Of a DNA stretch of 64,000 nt, positions 25,065-37,200 are shown piece after piece. The number at the start of each line of letters is the position of its first letter. Positions within the stretch are counted from its first letter, which is position 1. Origin of the DNA: Lingula anatina (Eukaryota > Brachiopoda > Lingulata > Lingulida > Lingulidae). A program made the translations under genes and the position numbers. The stretch is taken from contig NW_019775472.1 of the NCBI RefSeq assembly GCF_001039355.2, positions 64,001-128,000 of the forward strand, given 5' to 3'. A model generated the notes under the pieces. The model was given only the letters and a program-made list of their open reading frames with translations, had not been told where the DNA came from and searched no databases.

Positions 25065-25600
25065 ATGGATTTTGAGTATGAAGAGATAGAATTGGGTACT
25101 GTGCGGATGAATCAGGATGCGCCTAGAAAGACAAATGAGAAGGAAAATGAAGACGCGTGCGTACGCGACAGGCAAGACCCGCGCTTTCCAATGCGCCTTG
25201 GCTGGTCTGTTGAGGACAACATGATTAGCGGTGGGAACAGAGTCTACTCGTCGTTGCAGGAGTACACCTTGCACAAATATGCTAGAAGTCATCGGAGAAA
25301 TGTTGAACAAAAATTCAAAATTGCCGTCGAGGCTTTCACAGATGCTGAGCGTCATCATGGAGACCTCACCTTCGCCGCAGAGGACAAAAGCTTCACCGCT
25401 GAAGAACGTCTGCTACCTACGCCCAAAAGATTCGAGTATGCAGAAATTGCTGAGCTGCCTTCTGAAGAGGACTCCGTGCCAAGTGACGTCCCTGAAGTTA
25501 AAACGTCACGTATCCAATACTCTCCCCTCCCCCACCGTGTCCGGTTTACTTGCAAACGGCAAAGCGTCGACGCAAATCAGAATTTCAAATCTGATAAAAG
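25065..25600 (+). CDS. Candidate coding exon or intronless gene, 178-179 residues, unknown
   Basis: ATG at 25065 follows an in-frame TAA just upstream, so this is a true 5' coding end. The frame is open for 178 codons, GC-richer than its surroundings and rich in Glu, Asp, Arg and Lys. The N-terminus is acidic (MDFEYEEIELG) and the middle is mixed charge (SLQEYTLHKYARSHRRNVEQ). No signal peptide or membrane segment is visible. It can be read two ways. It may be a first coding exon ending at 25600 before the donor-like AAAAG|GTAGGA (phase 2). Or it may be an intronless gene using TAG at 25602-25604, with AATAAA at 25691-25696. The family is not recognised. Confidence 0.45.
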
Positions 25601-26059
25601 GTAGGAGATTTGTGAATATTTTTATATAAAACACATCCAGTATGATAAATTAACTTTTTTTTCACAAAGATATATATATATATATGAATTAATAAACAAA
25701 CAAATAATTTAGAACTACTTTAGATCTTTCAACGAAGAATGAAATATAGGCGGTATAAATAAAATGATAGCACAAGATCTTGAAACGATTTCATTATCTC
25801 ATCGTACCAGTAAATGCTTAATTTGTCTGTGGATTGGTCATATACCTTTTCTCGTTTCCAAAGATTTTGTTTTCCCTTTTTGTTAATGTTGCATAGATAT
25901 GTGAAAAATATCTTTAAAAAATAGTGTAGCTATTTAATTCTTAAAATTCAACTATATTGAATGATTTTAATTAATTATTACTGCTCGGCTGATCGATATA
26001 TAATCTAAATTGATGAAGAGATTTGTTAGATTCACATCGCTACCAATAGAGGGCGGTGA

Positions 26060-26166
26060 AGGCGCGAATAAAACACCACCTGTCATATTCCTTTCTCTCT
26101 TTCGGGAAAGATGGCGCCACCGTCGCGCTCACCTGTCTGCCTGTTGCCCTAGCATACATAAGTAAG
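26060..26166 (+). promoter_or_regulatory. Candidate CpG-containing promoter / non-coding first exon
   Basis: A pyrimidine-rich TTCCTTTCTCTCTTTC stretch runs into AAGATGGCG (26108-26116, a full YY1 core-promoter match) and a CpG-dense segment. Tandem donors follow (GTAAGG at 26162, GTAAAT at 26167). The ATG opens only 13 codons (MAPPSRSPVCLLP), so a 5'-UTR exon is more likely than a coding one. The downstream gene is unknown; the exon at 30737 is the nearest + strand candidate. Confidence 0.3.
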
Positions 26167-28867
26167 GTAAATATTTAATTAGGGTGAAATGTGTCAGATT
26201 AATTAGACAGGCACCATTGTGCCACAGCTTGCATTCCGCACTCCTGGTGTTTCATTTATTGAATATATGATTGTAAGGTTTGTGTAAGACAACCCTCGGG
26301 CGATGTTCGGGTGCCCTCTCTGATATTGAGAAATAATGAAATAGTGATATCAATATCCATTGACAAAGGCATTACTTCATTGAACAAGCGCGGTGAAATA
26401 CTGAACAAACAGTACTATAATAGTAACACCCTGGCGCGTGTGCACAATTGACACCTTTTCGCACTCTGGCATATTCTTCGATGTCACTATTACACCCGCT
26501 CTTACTGCAGGTCCCGTCAGTCTGATACAATTCAATTTTCTTCATTGGCACAGGTGTCCTTTGAAGTAAATACGTTGTTTGAAATGCAAATCTTCCTTTT
26601 AATAATGAGTTTTATGATTTTAGCAAATATCATAATTGTTTGATGGGTGGGGCTTAATTAGGCAGAGTGACAGGCTTGGAGACTTCTGTTCTGGCCTACT
26701 GCTCTTCATCATTTCCCCAGTGCTAAAGTGACTTTAGCTGTACAGCCAGTGGTCTTCTCGCACGTCTAATACTGTCTTATATAGGCCAGCTATGTAAATT
26801 TCAGATAATAACCTCTAGCGGACGTACATGCATCATTATATCTCAATTAACTGGTCATAGGCTGCCAAATAGTAATGAGAAATGTGGTTGTTGAACCAAC
26901 GAGACACATTTTAAAATGATTTTTTAGATGCAAGATGCATGTACAAGCAAAGAACATTTGGTTTTACACGTTTAACAGTTCAGTTTAATATCAGAGACCA
27001 AATTTAATACGAGACAGGCCCGGTCTTTTCGAAAACCACTAAAGCAGCCGATAACATTGGAACAATCAATACCCAAAGACATGCTGCCCAGCTGTCGGTG
27101 TAATGTGTATGGAAACGTGGCTACCACTAATGTTCTCACCTGTATGCTTTACGCAACATATTAAAATTTAATTCGATTACTCTGCCTTGATGAAGACACG
27201 TGCGGGAAGACGGGAGTTTTACTGTCCTGTTATACTTGGAGCATATAGGTGTATATAACGGGGGCAAAGGGGAGGTTTTCAAAAAACAGACCTGTAGATT
27301 TAATTCCCGTTTTGCCAAAAGGCAAAAAAAGAAAAGATCCCTGAAAAGGCCGTTAATTTTTCTCCCCACACACACACACACCAAAATAATAATAATTAAT
27401 CTCCCTGTTGTGTGGAGTATAAGAAGCGTGAACATGCGATGACTTCAAAAGTGGACGCTATGTTCATGTGATTTCAAAATTAATACAGTTAATGTCGTGA
27501 TGATTGCGTCTCCTCTGCAGCCACACGCACTGATCAAGTTTGATTGCAGAAGTCAAATTTAGGTTTCGTGTTCTCACCATTTGGGTGAATCGGAATTGAG
27601 ATGGGGAGAAGAACCTTATAGGGTGGATGTGAGGCATGCCCAGGACAAAATACCACCATACATATTAATCCTCTTAATAATAACATCGAATACGCTAGCT
27701 GCTATTATCATAACTGAAAAGGGATCAATCGGCAAACAAACTGAGCCCGGCGTCGATCTCTGCACGAGAGAGTGTAATTCCACAGATCAATACCACAAGA
27801 CCGAGGGCACACAGCGACGCCGTCTTGTGCTGTCATGTGCCATGAATTATTCAATAAAGAATTCTATGTATTGATGGAAAGTATTGACAGATGCTCTTTC
27901 TTTTTTACCAGTATAATGAACTGAAACAATTGCTATAAACAGCCCCATTGGATAAGATAAGAAAAGCGGGATGCTGGGTGGCTTAGAATGAACTAGACTC
28001 TGTTGATGTCGTAGCATTAAGAGTATTTATGTAGCCAAATGTTCACAAGCACAACGAAGCTCTGTTTTTGCTCCAAATTAAGTAGGATAAGTCCATATGA
28101 CTGAAATTGTCATTTATAAATGACGAAAACTAATAAGATACAAAGTTACAAAACTGGGGAGATAATAAACATCCCCCAAACTATATAAGTGCTAAATATA
28201 AAAATAATAAAGTATGTTAATGAAATGTAACCAGGATTAATTATGAAAAATATGAGAAATCACAACAGCTATAGGAGCAAAAAGTTGTATTATGGATAGA
28301 CATTTGCGCTGATGCGTAGTGAAGGGATAGTGTCAGAGTATACATGTGCTTTCTCTATCTCTTTATTACTTAAATGCTAAGCAGTATGTACCCAATGCCT
28401 CTGTTGTTTAAGACAAAATACCACTGTTTTCCCCGAGAATGCCTTTGAAACTGGAATGTCAGGGATATCTTAGCAGAGAATTACCACATTTCTAAAGCAT
28501 CATAGGATTCACAGACGCTTTTCTCCGAAACCAATCAATTTATTGTTATAAGATCTGTCTGGTCTAATAAGGATAATTGAAAATTGACAACAGATGCGAA
28601 TGTAGGGTGTAAGGTATCAACCAAAAAGGGAAAGGAGAATGGAAAGGACGCCTTCTTAATATGGTTTTCATCTCATCAGAGGGCATAAAAAACATTTGCC
28701 CTAAACCACTTTTGTTGCTAAGATTATATTAACGGTGAACAGAATTCTCTTTTTCTTAATCTTTGTGGTGTTCTGTAATGGTGAAATTTGGGAATCTACT
28801 AGAGAAAAATATTGTCGTATGCACAGTTCATGTCCGTTTCATGATTAACTTTCAATACACGGGCAAC

Positions 28868-28892
28868 GTTAATTAATTGATTAATTAATTAC
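28868..28892. promoter_or_regulatory. TAATTA-rich near-palindrome
   Basis: GTTAATTAATTGATTAATTA followed by ATTAC contains several TAATTA cores and one TAATTGATTA, the spacing bound by paired-type homeodomain dimers. Could also be simple AT-rich sequence. Confidence 0.25.
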
Positions 28893-29829
28893 GTACTTGG
28901 CATAAGATTCAAAGTAATGTCACTTACAGTAATTTTCTTTGTTCCAATCCTAACACCGTAGATATAATACATAAATACTCCGTCCGAACAGAGTTAAGAA
29001 TTAATAAATGATTAAGTTGTGTAATCGTACATCCCGCTTAGAATGAGAACAATATATTTCACTAAAACACAATGCTATTACCCGCCAAGTGCGTAATCGT
29101 TTCATTTCATTTTCCTGCATTATTGTTATTTTTATCTCCAAATTCAGATACTAACTGAAACAGTTAAATTCATAAACATCAAGTGAGTAATTTTTATTCA
29201 ACAAAATTTATAAGATAAATTGTGTTTAGAAACATGCTCGCTGTGAAAAAAATATCACTTATCCCCTAGCCCCCCCCCCCCCCTTAAAGTGCACACGATT
29301 GTTATCAAACGCTATATAAACTCTGTGGATTGTGCTTATCTTAGTGTGAAAAACATAAAAACCTGACTTGCCTTTAATTAGAATTTTTCAATTTGCAAAA
29401 CGCTATTGCACCCAGATTCAAAACAACGACTTACTGTATCTGAAGTTACATTCTTATTCGTTTTACTTAATCGCATATAAATCATTTATTGTCTAATAAC
29501 TCGCAACGAAAAAAACCAACCACCGCATCAAATTCAAATCATCTTATTTCGTTAACCCTTGCTATGAGCTGTTGCATGCCTGTCTGCCCCGTTATGCTTT
29601 AACTGTACTTGTCGTAAAGCCTGGTTGTAACGCTGTTAGAAGATGAATAGTTTTAAATGAAGTTTATTTTGTAACTGCATCATGAAGTACGGGAAAGTAG
29701 AATAAACAATAGTAACATTGTACAAAAGGAAAAAAGACATGAGCTCTACATCACATTCAGGCAATCCATCTGGGACAAACTAATAAAACAGGTGTACAGA
29801 AATAAGAAAACTAATGCTTTAGTTGATAT

Positions 29830-30021
29830 TCAAAATTTATCGTCCGATAATTTCATCTTCTGATCGCGATCTGGGACTAAGCCAGCTTTTCGCTGGGCTT
29901 GTTGGGACGAAAGTCCATCCTGTGCATTTTTCCGTGCCCAAGATGTTGCCGAATTGATTACCTTTTCCCCTTCATCAATATCCCAAACAGTAGCCCCGTC
30001 TTGAGATCCCTCCGTAACTCC
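29830..30021 (-). CDS. Candidate terminal exon on the minus strand, unknown gene
   Basis: Read on the - strand, a strong acceptor (TCTGCTCTCCTTCTCATTATCAG in two parts, about 30022-30050) precedes 63 open codons in phase 0 ending at TGA (29830-29832). The peptide GVTEGSQDGATVWDIDEGEK... ends ...DRDQKMKLSDDKF, which is polar, GC-balanced and coding-like. On the - strand an AATAAA lies 165 bases downstream (29663-29668), suiting a 3' UTR. The upstream exons must lie at higher coordinates and would be antisense to, or inside introns of, the + strand exon at 30737. None was identified. The family is not recognised. Confidence 0.4.
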   Translation of the reverse strand, partial: GVTEGSQDGATVWDIDEGEKVINSATSWARKNAQDGLSSQQAQRKAGLVPDRDQKMKLSDDKF

Positions 30022-30559
30022 CTGATAATGAGAAGGAGAGCAGAAAACAATACATCTTCTGCATTGATTACTCGGCAGCTGTATTAATTTCTTCATCGAT
30101 TATTGATGCAAACAGCGGTAGTGGGGCTTGTCCGCGGAACACCTGGCACATGTGTCGTACAGCGAGTCGTAAGAGCTCGCTTGTCACTGTTAAGAGGTGT
30201 GTTGTACTGACTGTAACTCTCAACATTGGTCCGGACATGGGATAAGTGGGACTTTTGATTCCGTAGGATATTAAACGACACCATGAAGTCGAGTAGAAAT
30301 GAACGTAGGCGTGTTCGGAAAAGTGCTCACGTTGTTGAGTAGTTTCCGAGTTGAGAAGTTAATTTTGCTAAAGAAAGGGTGATAAGGCAGACAGCAACTG
30401 GTGTGAATTCTTAACGCGCGCTTCGACACTTCTAAAAAGGAAATTTAAAGATTGTTCATTTCGAGTACGTAACTTGACGCCTTTGGAGAGATACTGAAGG
30501 AGAATTCGAGCGTTGAGAGCCCACTCGCTTAGAAAGTTGGAGAAAGTTGTTGCCTATTG

Positions 30560-30736
30560 TTTCGAAGTGAGTATTGAAAAATCAATTTTGGCAACATGGC
30601 GCCTCCTCGAGTCTGTTGGACCCAAGCGCCAAATCTGGTGATTTTGTAAGCGCAGCGCAACGAAGGATCAGCGTGCTCCAGGGGTGTAGGCACGCGATCT
30701 TGCAGTTAGTGGACCGGTTGCTCTACCAATACCATT
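30560..30736 (+). promoter_or_regulatory. Leader of the 30737 gene with YY1-like site and uORF
   Basis: AACATGGCG at 30593-30601 matches the YY1 consensus and its ATG (30596) opens a 17-codon uORF ending TAA at 30647-30649. A GTGAGT (30567) and TTGCAG (to 30705) could bound a 139-nt leader intron, which would remove the uORF. The GC content of this segment exceeds that of the surroundings. Confidence 0.3.
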
Positions 30737-31266
30737 ATGGATAAGCTAAAGCCAGCCCCGTATCTGTTGGTTAATAAGGTAACCAAGGGCATCCCATCTC
30801 CAAATATCTCGGCGCGATATGAGAGGGAAGAAGACGAAGGAAGGTCGCAATATGAGACGATGGTGAATGTGATGAAGACGCTTCAATGTGCAGGGGCCTC
30901 CCAGAAAAAGAAAACATCGCTGTCGCCCACGATGACTCCCGAAGAGCGGAAACGCGAGAGAAACAGCAGTGACAAAACAGTCACGTTTGCGTTGAACCAC
31001 AACGCACAAATGAAGGCACCAAGACCCGACCCCAAAGAAGGGGTCGACGAAAAACGGATGGAAATGAAAGGAAGCGAAGCTACAAACTTCTTACAGAGTT
31101 TCAAGACGAAAAAGCGGGAAAAGGATAACGAAAAATTCGAGCGGATTCAGAGTACAATTAAAGGATATAAACAAATTTACGCAGAGGCTCGCGCCGCTCA
31201 AAGAGAACAGGCAGCTGCGGAGATGCAACCAATGCTCAACCATACTGCTGAGATCCTTCATCCTGG
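30737..31266 (+). CDS. Candidate first coding exon, Lys/Glu-rich unknown protein
   Basis: ATG at 30737 lies after an in-frame TAG (about 30 bases upstream) and opens 176 codons that end at a perfect donor, GG|GTGAGT at 31267 (phase 2). The product is highly charged and hydrophilic: a short KLKPAPYLLVNKVTKGIPSP start, a Lys/Ser-rich middle, and a predicted helical or coiled-coil region near residues 120-165 (FKTKKREKDNEKFERIQSTI, then EARAAQREQAAAEM). It has no signal peptide or membrane segment. A structural or cilium/cytoskeleton-like role would fit the composition, but this is a guess. Upstream lie a donor-like GTGAGT (30567) and a TGCAG acceptor (30705), which could remove a short 5'-UTR intron. 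The next exon is not identified. Confidence 0.55.
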
Positions 31267-34200
31267 GTGAGTAAAAAATGCAGAAGTACCCTTTTACATC
31301 CCCTTCGCCATCCCCTTTGTGCCCATAATTATATCCATAAAGTCATTGGTTGTGAAAGTTTCTAGCAGTATGGCTTATCCGTAAAAAAATGGGTGACGCG
31401 AGTTGACGGCGTTATACTTTAGTTTACATGTAACTTTCAAATCATTTTTAAGATTAAATTTGTGAATGGCCCTGTGATTCCTCCTTTTCTACGAATTTTA
31501 AAATGGTGATAGGTGCAATTACTGTGATCTTGTATATTAAGTAGATTGTGACAGCTTCTGACAAATTATATTGAAAAAGGTCAATGCTGGGATTAAGCTT
31601 CGAAAAATATGGTCCATCGGAATTATTTTTAACAATTTGCAATCACGATATCTTAAACAAGTAGAACGACATTCGCCACGACTTGCTTTGATCTCAACAT
31701 TGCCAATTAAGATCTGTAAGACATATTTGTGAACTGTATAATGGTTCCCCAGCGTGTAACTTCCGAAACTTAATGATTAACTCTCCAACGTTTAATCTGG
31801 GTCCATTTTCTCACACGCTAAATGTATCACTTACTCCCCCTGAAAAGAACCCTTAAAGCATGTTCGCACATTTGTGTTTATAACCAATTCACTAATTATT
31901 TTATATTTGTTCATTCGTTCAGTGCGTCAACAATGCAAAATATCGATCGCTTGTAAGCAGACGATCGTCCGTCGCGAATTGACTGAACACAGACACGCAC
32001 GCGTTTGTAAAACTAACAGAAACCAAGATCCTATTTAATGAGGCATAACTGCTGTATTCCATCCATGTCAGTGCTGCAGAGATAGTTTCTTTATTGGCTC
32101 CATTGAAATTTACATCACTGCGGTTTAGTTTTGCATTTCTTAACACAACTAATCGCAGCGGCAACCCATTACTTTTTCCTTAAGCATCATACAAAATGTG
32201 CCCGATACTTACGCCGTTTGAATAAAACGTGTAGCAATTAGCGTGAATTTTGCTGCATGTGCTAAAGTAATTCATTTTAACAGACTAAATATTAAGCAGC
32301 TCTACGACAGTTATAGTACATATGCATGATATCTGTTGTATTATTCATACTGCAGTTTTCAAAATGCAAAGCAAAGTGAACGAATTACTAGATGTTATTG
32401 ATATAGTGTTACTAAGGCCCATCTTATAACTTGGTGCATTAAATAAACTGCAAATATTTGGTAAAGTTCGATTTTTATTTAAGTGCAAACATCATTTTAG
32501 ATACGCGCTTAATTCCTATCATTTAGATATCTAGGCACAAGTTTCTGAATTGAAATGGCAAAGGAGAAACAGTTTTTTAACTTGCTATTTTTTCACTGCT
32601 CTTCAGTCTTTACGACAGTACTTTGGGCGTATTTTCCGTCATATTCTTAGGTCTGAATCTTCACCTACTTTTTAATTGGACCTCCCCCCTCCCTACCAAT
32701 GGACTGAAGCAAAACTATTTCAATAAAGACCACGAAGGAAAATTTTAACAAACATGTCCTAAGGCATGTCATGGGCATTGATAATTATTATTTTGGTAAA
32801 TTGGCGGACAAACAGCGGACGGGAAAGAAGATCGCCTGAAATATCGATTATAATATATAGATATGGTCTCCACACTCCTTCCATTCTACATAATTTCCAG
32901 CACCGTTTCCCATCTGAATCTTAATCACACAGTTGGTACTCATTACTCACGTATATACTGCCAATCTCAAATCTTTTTTTTTTTCAACACATCTGTGTCG
33001 TGTTTCAAAGGAAGGAAGAAAGACACACACAGGGGAAAATAAGCTACCCGCAAGTGTCATTCTCTATTTCAAAGAGTCACTGTGGCCTAAATGAGACGAA
33101 ATATTTACAGGCTGTAGGTTTTATATAATGGTCTCGCAGCTACACAATTGCACGTATTAAAATTAATTCGATAAGACGTATTGATTATACATGCAACTGT
33201 ACAACCAGTCGTGCATACCAAATAAGTAAATGACTTTACGCCTCCCCCCCCCCCCCCCCATCCTCACTCACTGCAACCCTTGCTTTCTCTCTTAGTATTA
33301 GTTTGGCAGTCGCATCTTTCGTTCATCTGTTTGTATCAATATATCCGTGTATTTATCCACTTAATATCTTGTTCCCGATTTCGATCTCGTGTAAGACATG
33401 AATGATAGATGTTATTTTATTTCGCATAATAGAATTTATATTTCCCATTCAACTTAAGTTCAGCCAATTCCAATGGTGAACATTCCTTAATCATGTCATT
33501 TAGCCTTCGTTGGCCTATCTACAACACAAGTACCACTGTATCTATCATTATTCACGTATTCATTCATTAAGCCGTCCATTCCGACAGTATCCCATTGCCC
33601 CAGTATTTAATTCCAGTTTACAGCTGCTTCGCTTCTCTAAACAAAGGCGAGGTAATCCGCTCCGTATAATTAGGTAAGGTAATTCAGTTTAGGCACATAA
33701 TTACGAATTATAAATCAATCGCCCGAGGGTTCTGTTTACCAAATTCTTTTCCCTCAAATTAATCACCAGTGTTTTGGTATCTATTTTCGGCCTATCCATC
33801 ATATGTTTGTGTCATCATTCAATTAAAAGGAGCACGGTCAATATTTATATACGCAAGTCTTCGGTTTTGCATTGAAGTCTCCGATATAATCCCGATTAAC
33901 GGTGTTCCGTGTGTGTTTTTCGATATACCCATGAGTGGCCTGATTGGACGAACACCAAAACCCGTTGCCAGCGTCACAATTATTATTATTATTTTAATAT
34001 GGCAAAATTATTGACTTTGATTTCCCGAGATGAAAGAAAGCCAATGCTGCTACAGTGGGCAGGTGTTCTGGCACCGTGGGACTTCCCTTACGCACGCAAA
34101 AAACAATGGTTAAAAATAATAATGAAAATGCTGAATATTGTTCCCTCTGCTTGTGTTTATTAAATACTTTTCCGGGTATTTCCTTGAACAACAAAACAAA

Positions 34201-37200
34201 TACTGAATATTTTCATTTTAAAAGGACATGATTAACTTGAATTATCATTAATAAAAAATCATAATATTACAATTTCTGCCACAGCTGTCAAGCGCTCAAT
34301 AAAACTGTGTGTGATTTATATATAGATTTCACTTCACCGAATATTCAAACGATTCAAATTGAGCACTGTCCTCAGTATCCTACGGTATATATACTACAAT
34401 AAGTATATATACTATAATAAGCTTAAAGCCTTTGCAGTATACATCAAAATACTCCAAAAAAGTTATAATTACGATGCATTTAACCGAACATCGTAATAAA
34501 AAGTCACAAGTTGTTTTTGTTTTACATATGCGGTTACCCATCTAATGCTACGCACAAAGCCCTATTAGCATGCCTGAAATTGTGTTAGAGTTGCAAACAC
34601 AGTTAGTTCTGCATTCCTAATAGAGCGTGCATGTACAAGTAGTACAACCATCGCAAGGGAGATGCAATACAATTACTTTACAGCCTTCTTCAGTCTACGC
34701 CATCTATCGCAGTTTAAATGAATAGTCAATAATAAGTTAAGGATTCCGAGTTAAGTAGGTCCGCTGTCTAGCAATTTATACGTGTTGTATTTTGACATGG
34801 GTAGCTCTAACTTGGCTGTACTAGCAGTGCCGAAGTGTTACCCAATGGTATACAGTATATACATGACTGAGCATTGAAGTACACACCGGCAGACTATAAA
34901 CATGTATACCTCACTCCACAAACTGATTTTTACAATCAAAATCTGAGCTCGATTTACCTCAACCTAATAGCATAGCAACCGTTTCGTCTATAGTAGGCTA
35001 TTTTGTCAATTACTTCAAGTAACATCATTGTTTTCTGGCGTGTTTCTGGCCTAACACAATTTCAAAAGTCAAACTAATTAAGATACTGCATCTGGAATAC
35101 TGGATGTTTGATTGAAAACCGGATATAATCTCGCAAAAAAAATTATTCAACTATGACAAAAGATTATTTAAATTCATCACATCAATTGTAAGCAATCAAT
35201 GAACAACGCAACCTCTGCAAAAAGTCACTGTTTAATATAATGTATTTGCCACTGTAAAGCAAATTATGCATGTAGGATCTATACAGCGTATATTCTGCTG
35301 TGAAAAACCGGGAGAGATCGTCAGGTGCTGACATCTATCGAACGTTCATATGCTTGATTATTTCTCTATCATCATATTATGATGTGATCTAGTATTACCT
35401 GCCGGAGATACAATAAATTATACAGTATGCTGTTATTAGACCATCCAGTAGGTCCTGAATACATTACAGCTTCAGCGATCGATACTTGCAAACAGTGGCC
35501 CTGCAGGCGTCAGGCGGTTTGATAAAATGCTGTTCAGCGTTTGCCCAAAAGTACATTTTTTTCTGTTGAGGCTTGACTTGTACATCTGATAATGGTATTT
35601 GACAAATTGACCGGCTCAAAAAAAGCTGTTTACCAAAACGTATGTACACTGTATATTTCTCGAAATAGACGCTACGATTTCCCAGGATTGACTGCTAGTG
35701 ACACCTAGGGACTAAAAAAGCATCTTTTAAGAGTCCCATCAGATCTAGTTTTGAACATCTTCAATAGAGAGCATGTTTCTGTCGACATGTTTATATTTAC
35801 ACAAAGTGCTTCTGTAAGATTGGGGCTGATATATTTCTCATATGTGCTCTACATACCACCAGCACGTGATATGTTGTAATGTTTTCTTGATTGGAAATAT
35901 GCCACTAATAAATAAACGAAGACATAGGCCCCTACTAGTACGCTTAAATTTTTCCATAAAGATAAAAATGCATTTTAGTCCAACTATTATTTACGCTTAA
36001 TAATATAATAGAAAGAAAAATGGCTAACAATAAATCCTATAAACCCTTTATTCATTAACGATGCTCAAATATATGCATTAATAAACGATAAGAAAGTAGC
36101 ATTGAGTGGTTCCTGGTGTGTAAGAATGCTTCGTTATGTACGCCTAGTTCAATACCACCTCAAAGACACACGAAGCATTAGCTGCATTTAAACGCCCACC
36201 AAGAAGGCAATCCAGAAAATTCAACTATTGATTTCTGGTGTTTGAGGTTTTTATTTTCTCCCCTTTTTCCCTCTGGTCACATATTGAACGCCGTAAAAGT
36301 ATAATTAACAAGTCAGTGATATCGTCCTGTGTCAATACAACCGCGAGTCCTTTTCTATTGTCAATAATGTTTTAGCGAGTTCCCACTGCCAGATATATTG
36401 GGGCTATTCCCGATCGTAATTGTTTATTTCCTGGACACCTTTGACCGATGACTTAATATTACACCAAATCATCCCATCTTATTGCACGTCGGTGGCCTGC
36501 AGATACTTTCTGCCAATATATTGTCCCAAAACTCCGTGGAAATATAACTGATGATATAGGATATTAGTCCCAATATCTCCTCTTTTCACTGTTCATGTTT
36601 AATGTTAATTATGATAATAATAACAATAACAGCAACATTAATGACAGTGATAACAAAGGGACTTGCAGTTTTCTATGGACTATCTACCAAGGCCACAGAT
36701 TGATCTTTCACTAGATATTAACAGATATGTCTCTGGTTAAATAGATGGCTAATCTCTGTACTGTGAGCCTCAGCAAAAATGTCCACAGAATTATAACTGC
36801 GGCCCTGGTAGAGGGTACAAATTTGGTGTCAAATGTGCAATAGTTTTATGGTGCATGTGCAAGTTAACTTTAAGTTGCTGGTTAACCAAAATCACGAACT
36901 TAACACATCGTCGGGTTGTGTCATATAGTGTAGGTATATTTGATGTATTTAGTTATTCAATGTTTGACGCAGACTTTATAATCTGTTTAAGGTGTATGTT
37001 TGGTATACACGCACTGTTTTGACTGACATTGACAAGCTGCAGTAACGCAAATGCCACCTTTATTCCTCAAATTAGAAATGTAATAATTCACTTAACTCTC
37101 CCACTTGTTTTTGTATTCATCACTTTAACTGTGATACAGAGAGAGGAGTGGGGAGGGGGTCCGGTTTGTCGGTAATTCATTATTTTCTCTTCTTATTTGC

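Larger units (their letters stand above)
25605..29662. other. No coding exon seen; one promoter candidate
   Basis: Apart from the promoter-like block at 26060-26166 this stretch is AT-rich. It includes a short (CA)n at 27369-27381, a homeodomain-type palindrome at 28868-28892 and a C14 run at 29270-29283. A 97-codon frame at 27581-27874 begins on a non-ATG codon and has no splice support. Confidence 0.4.
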
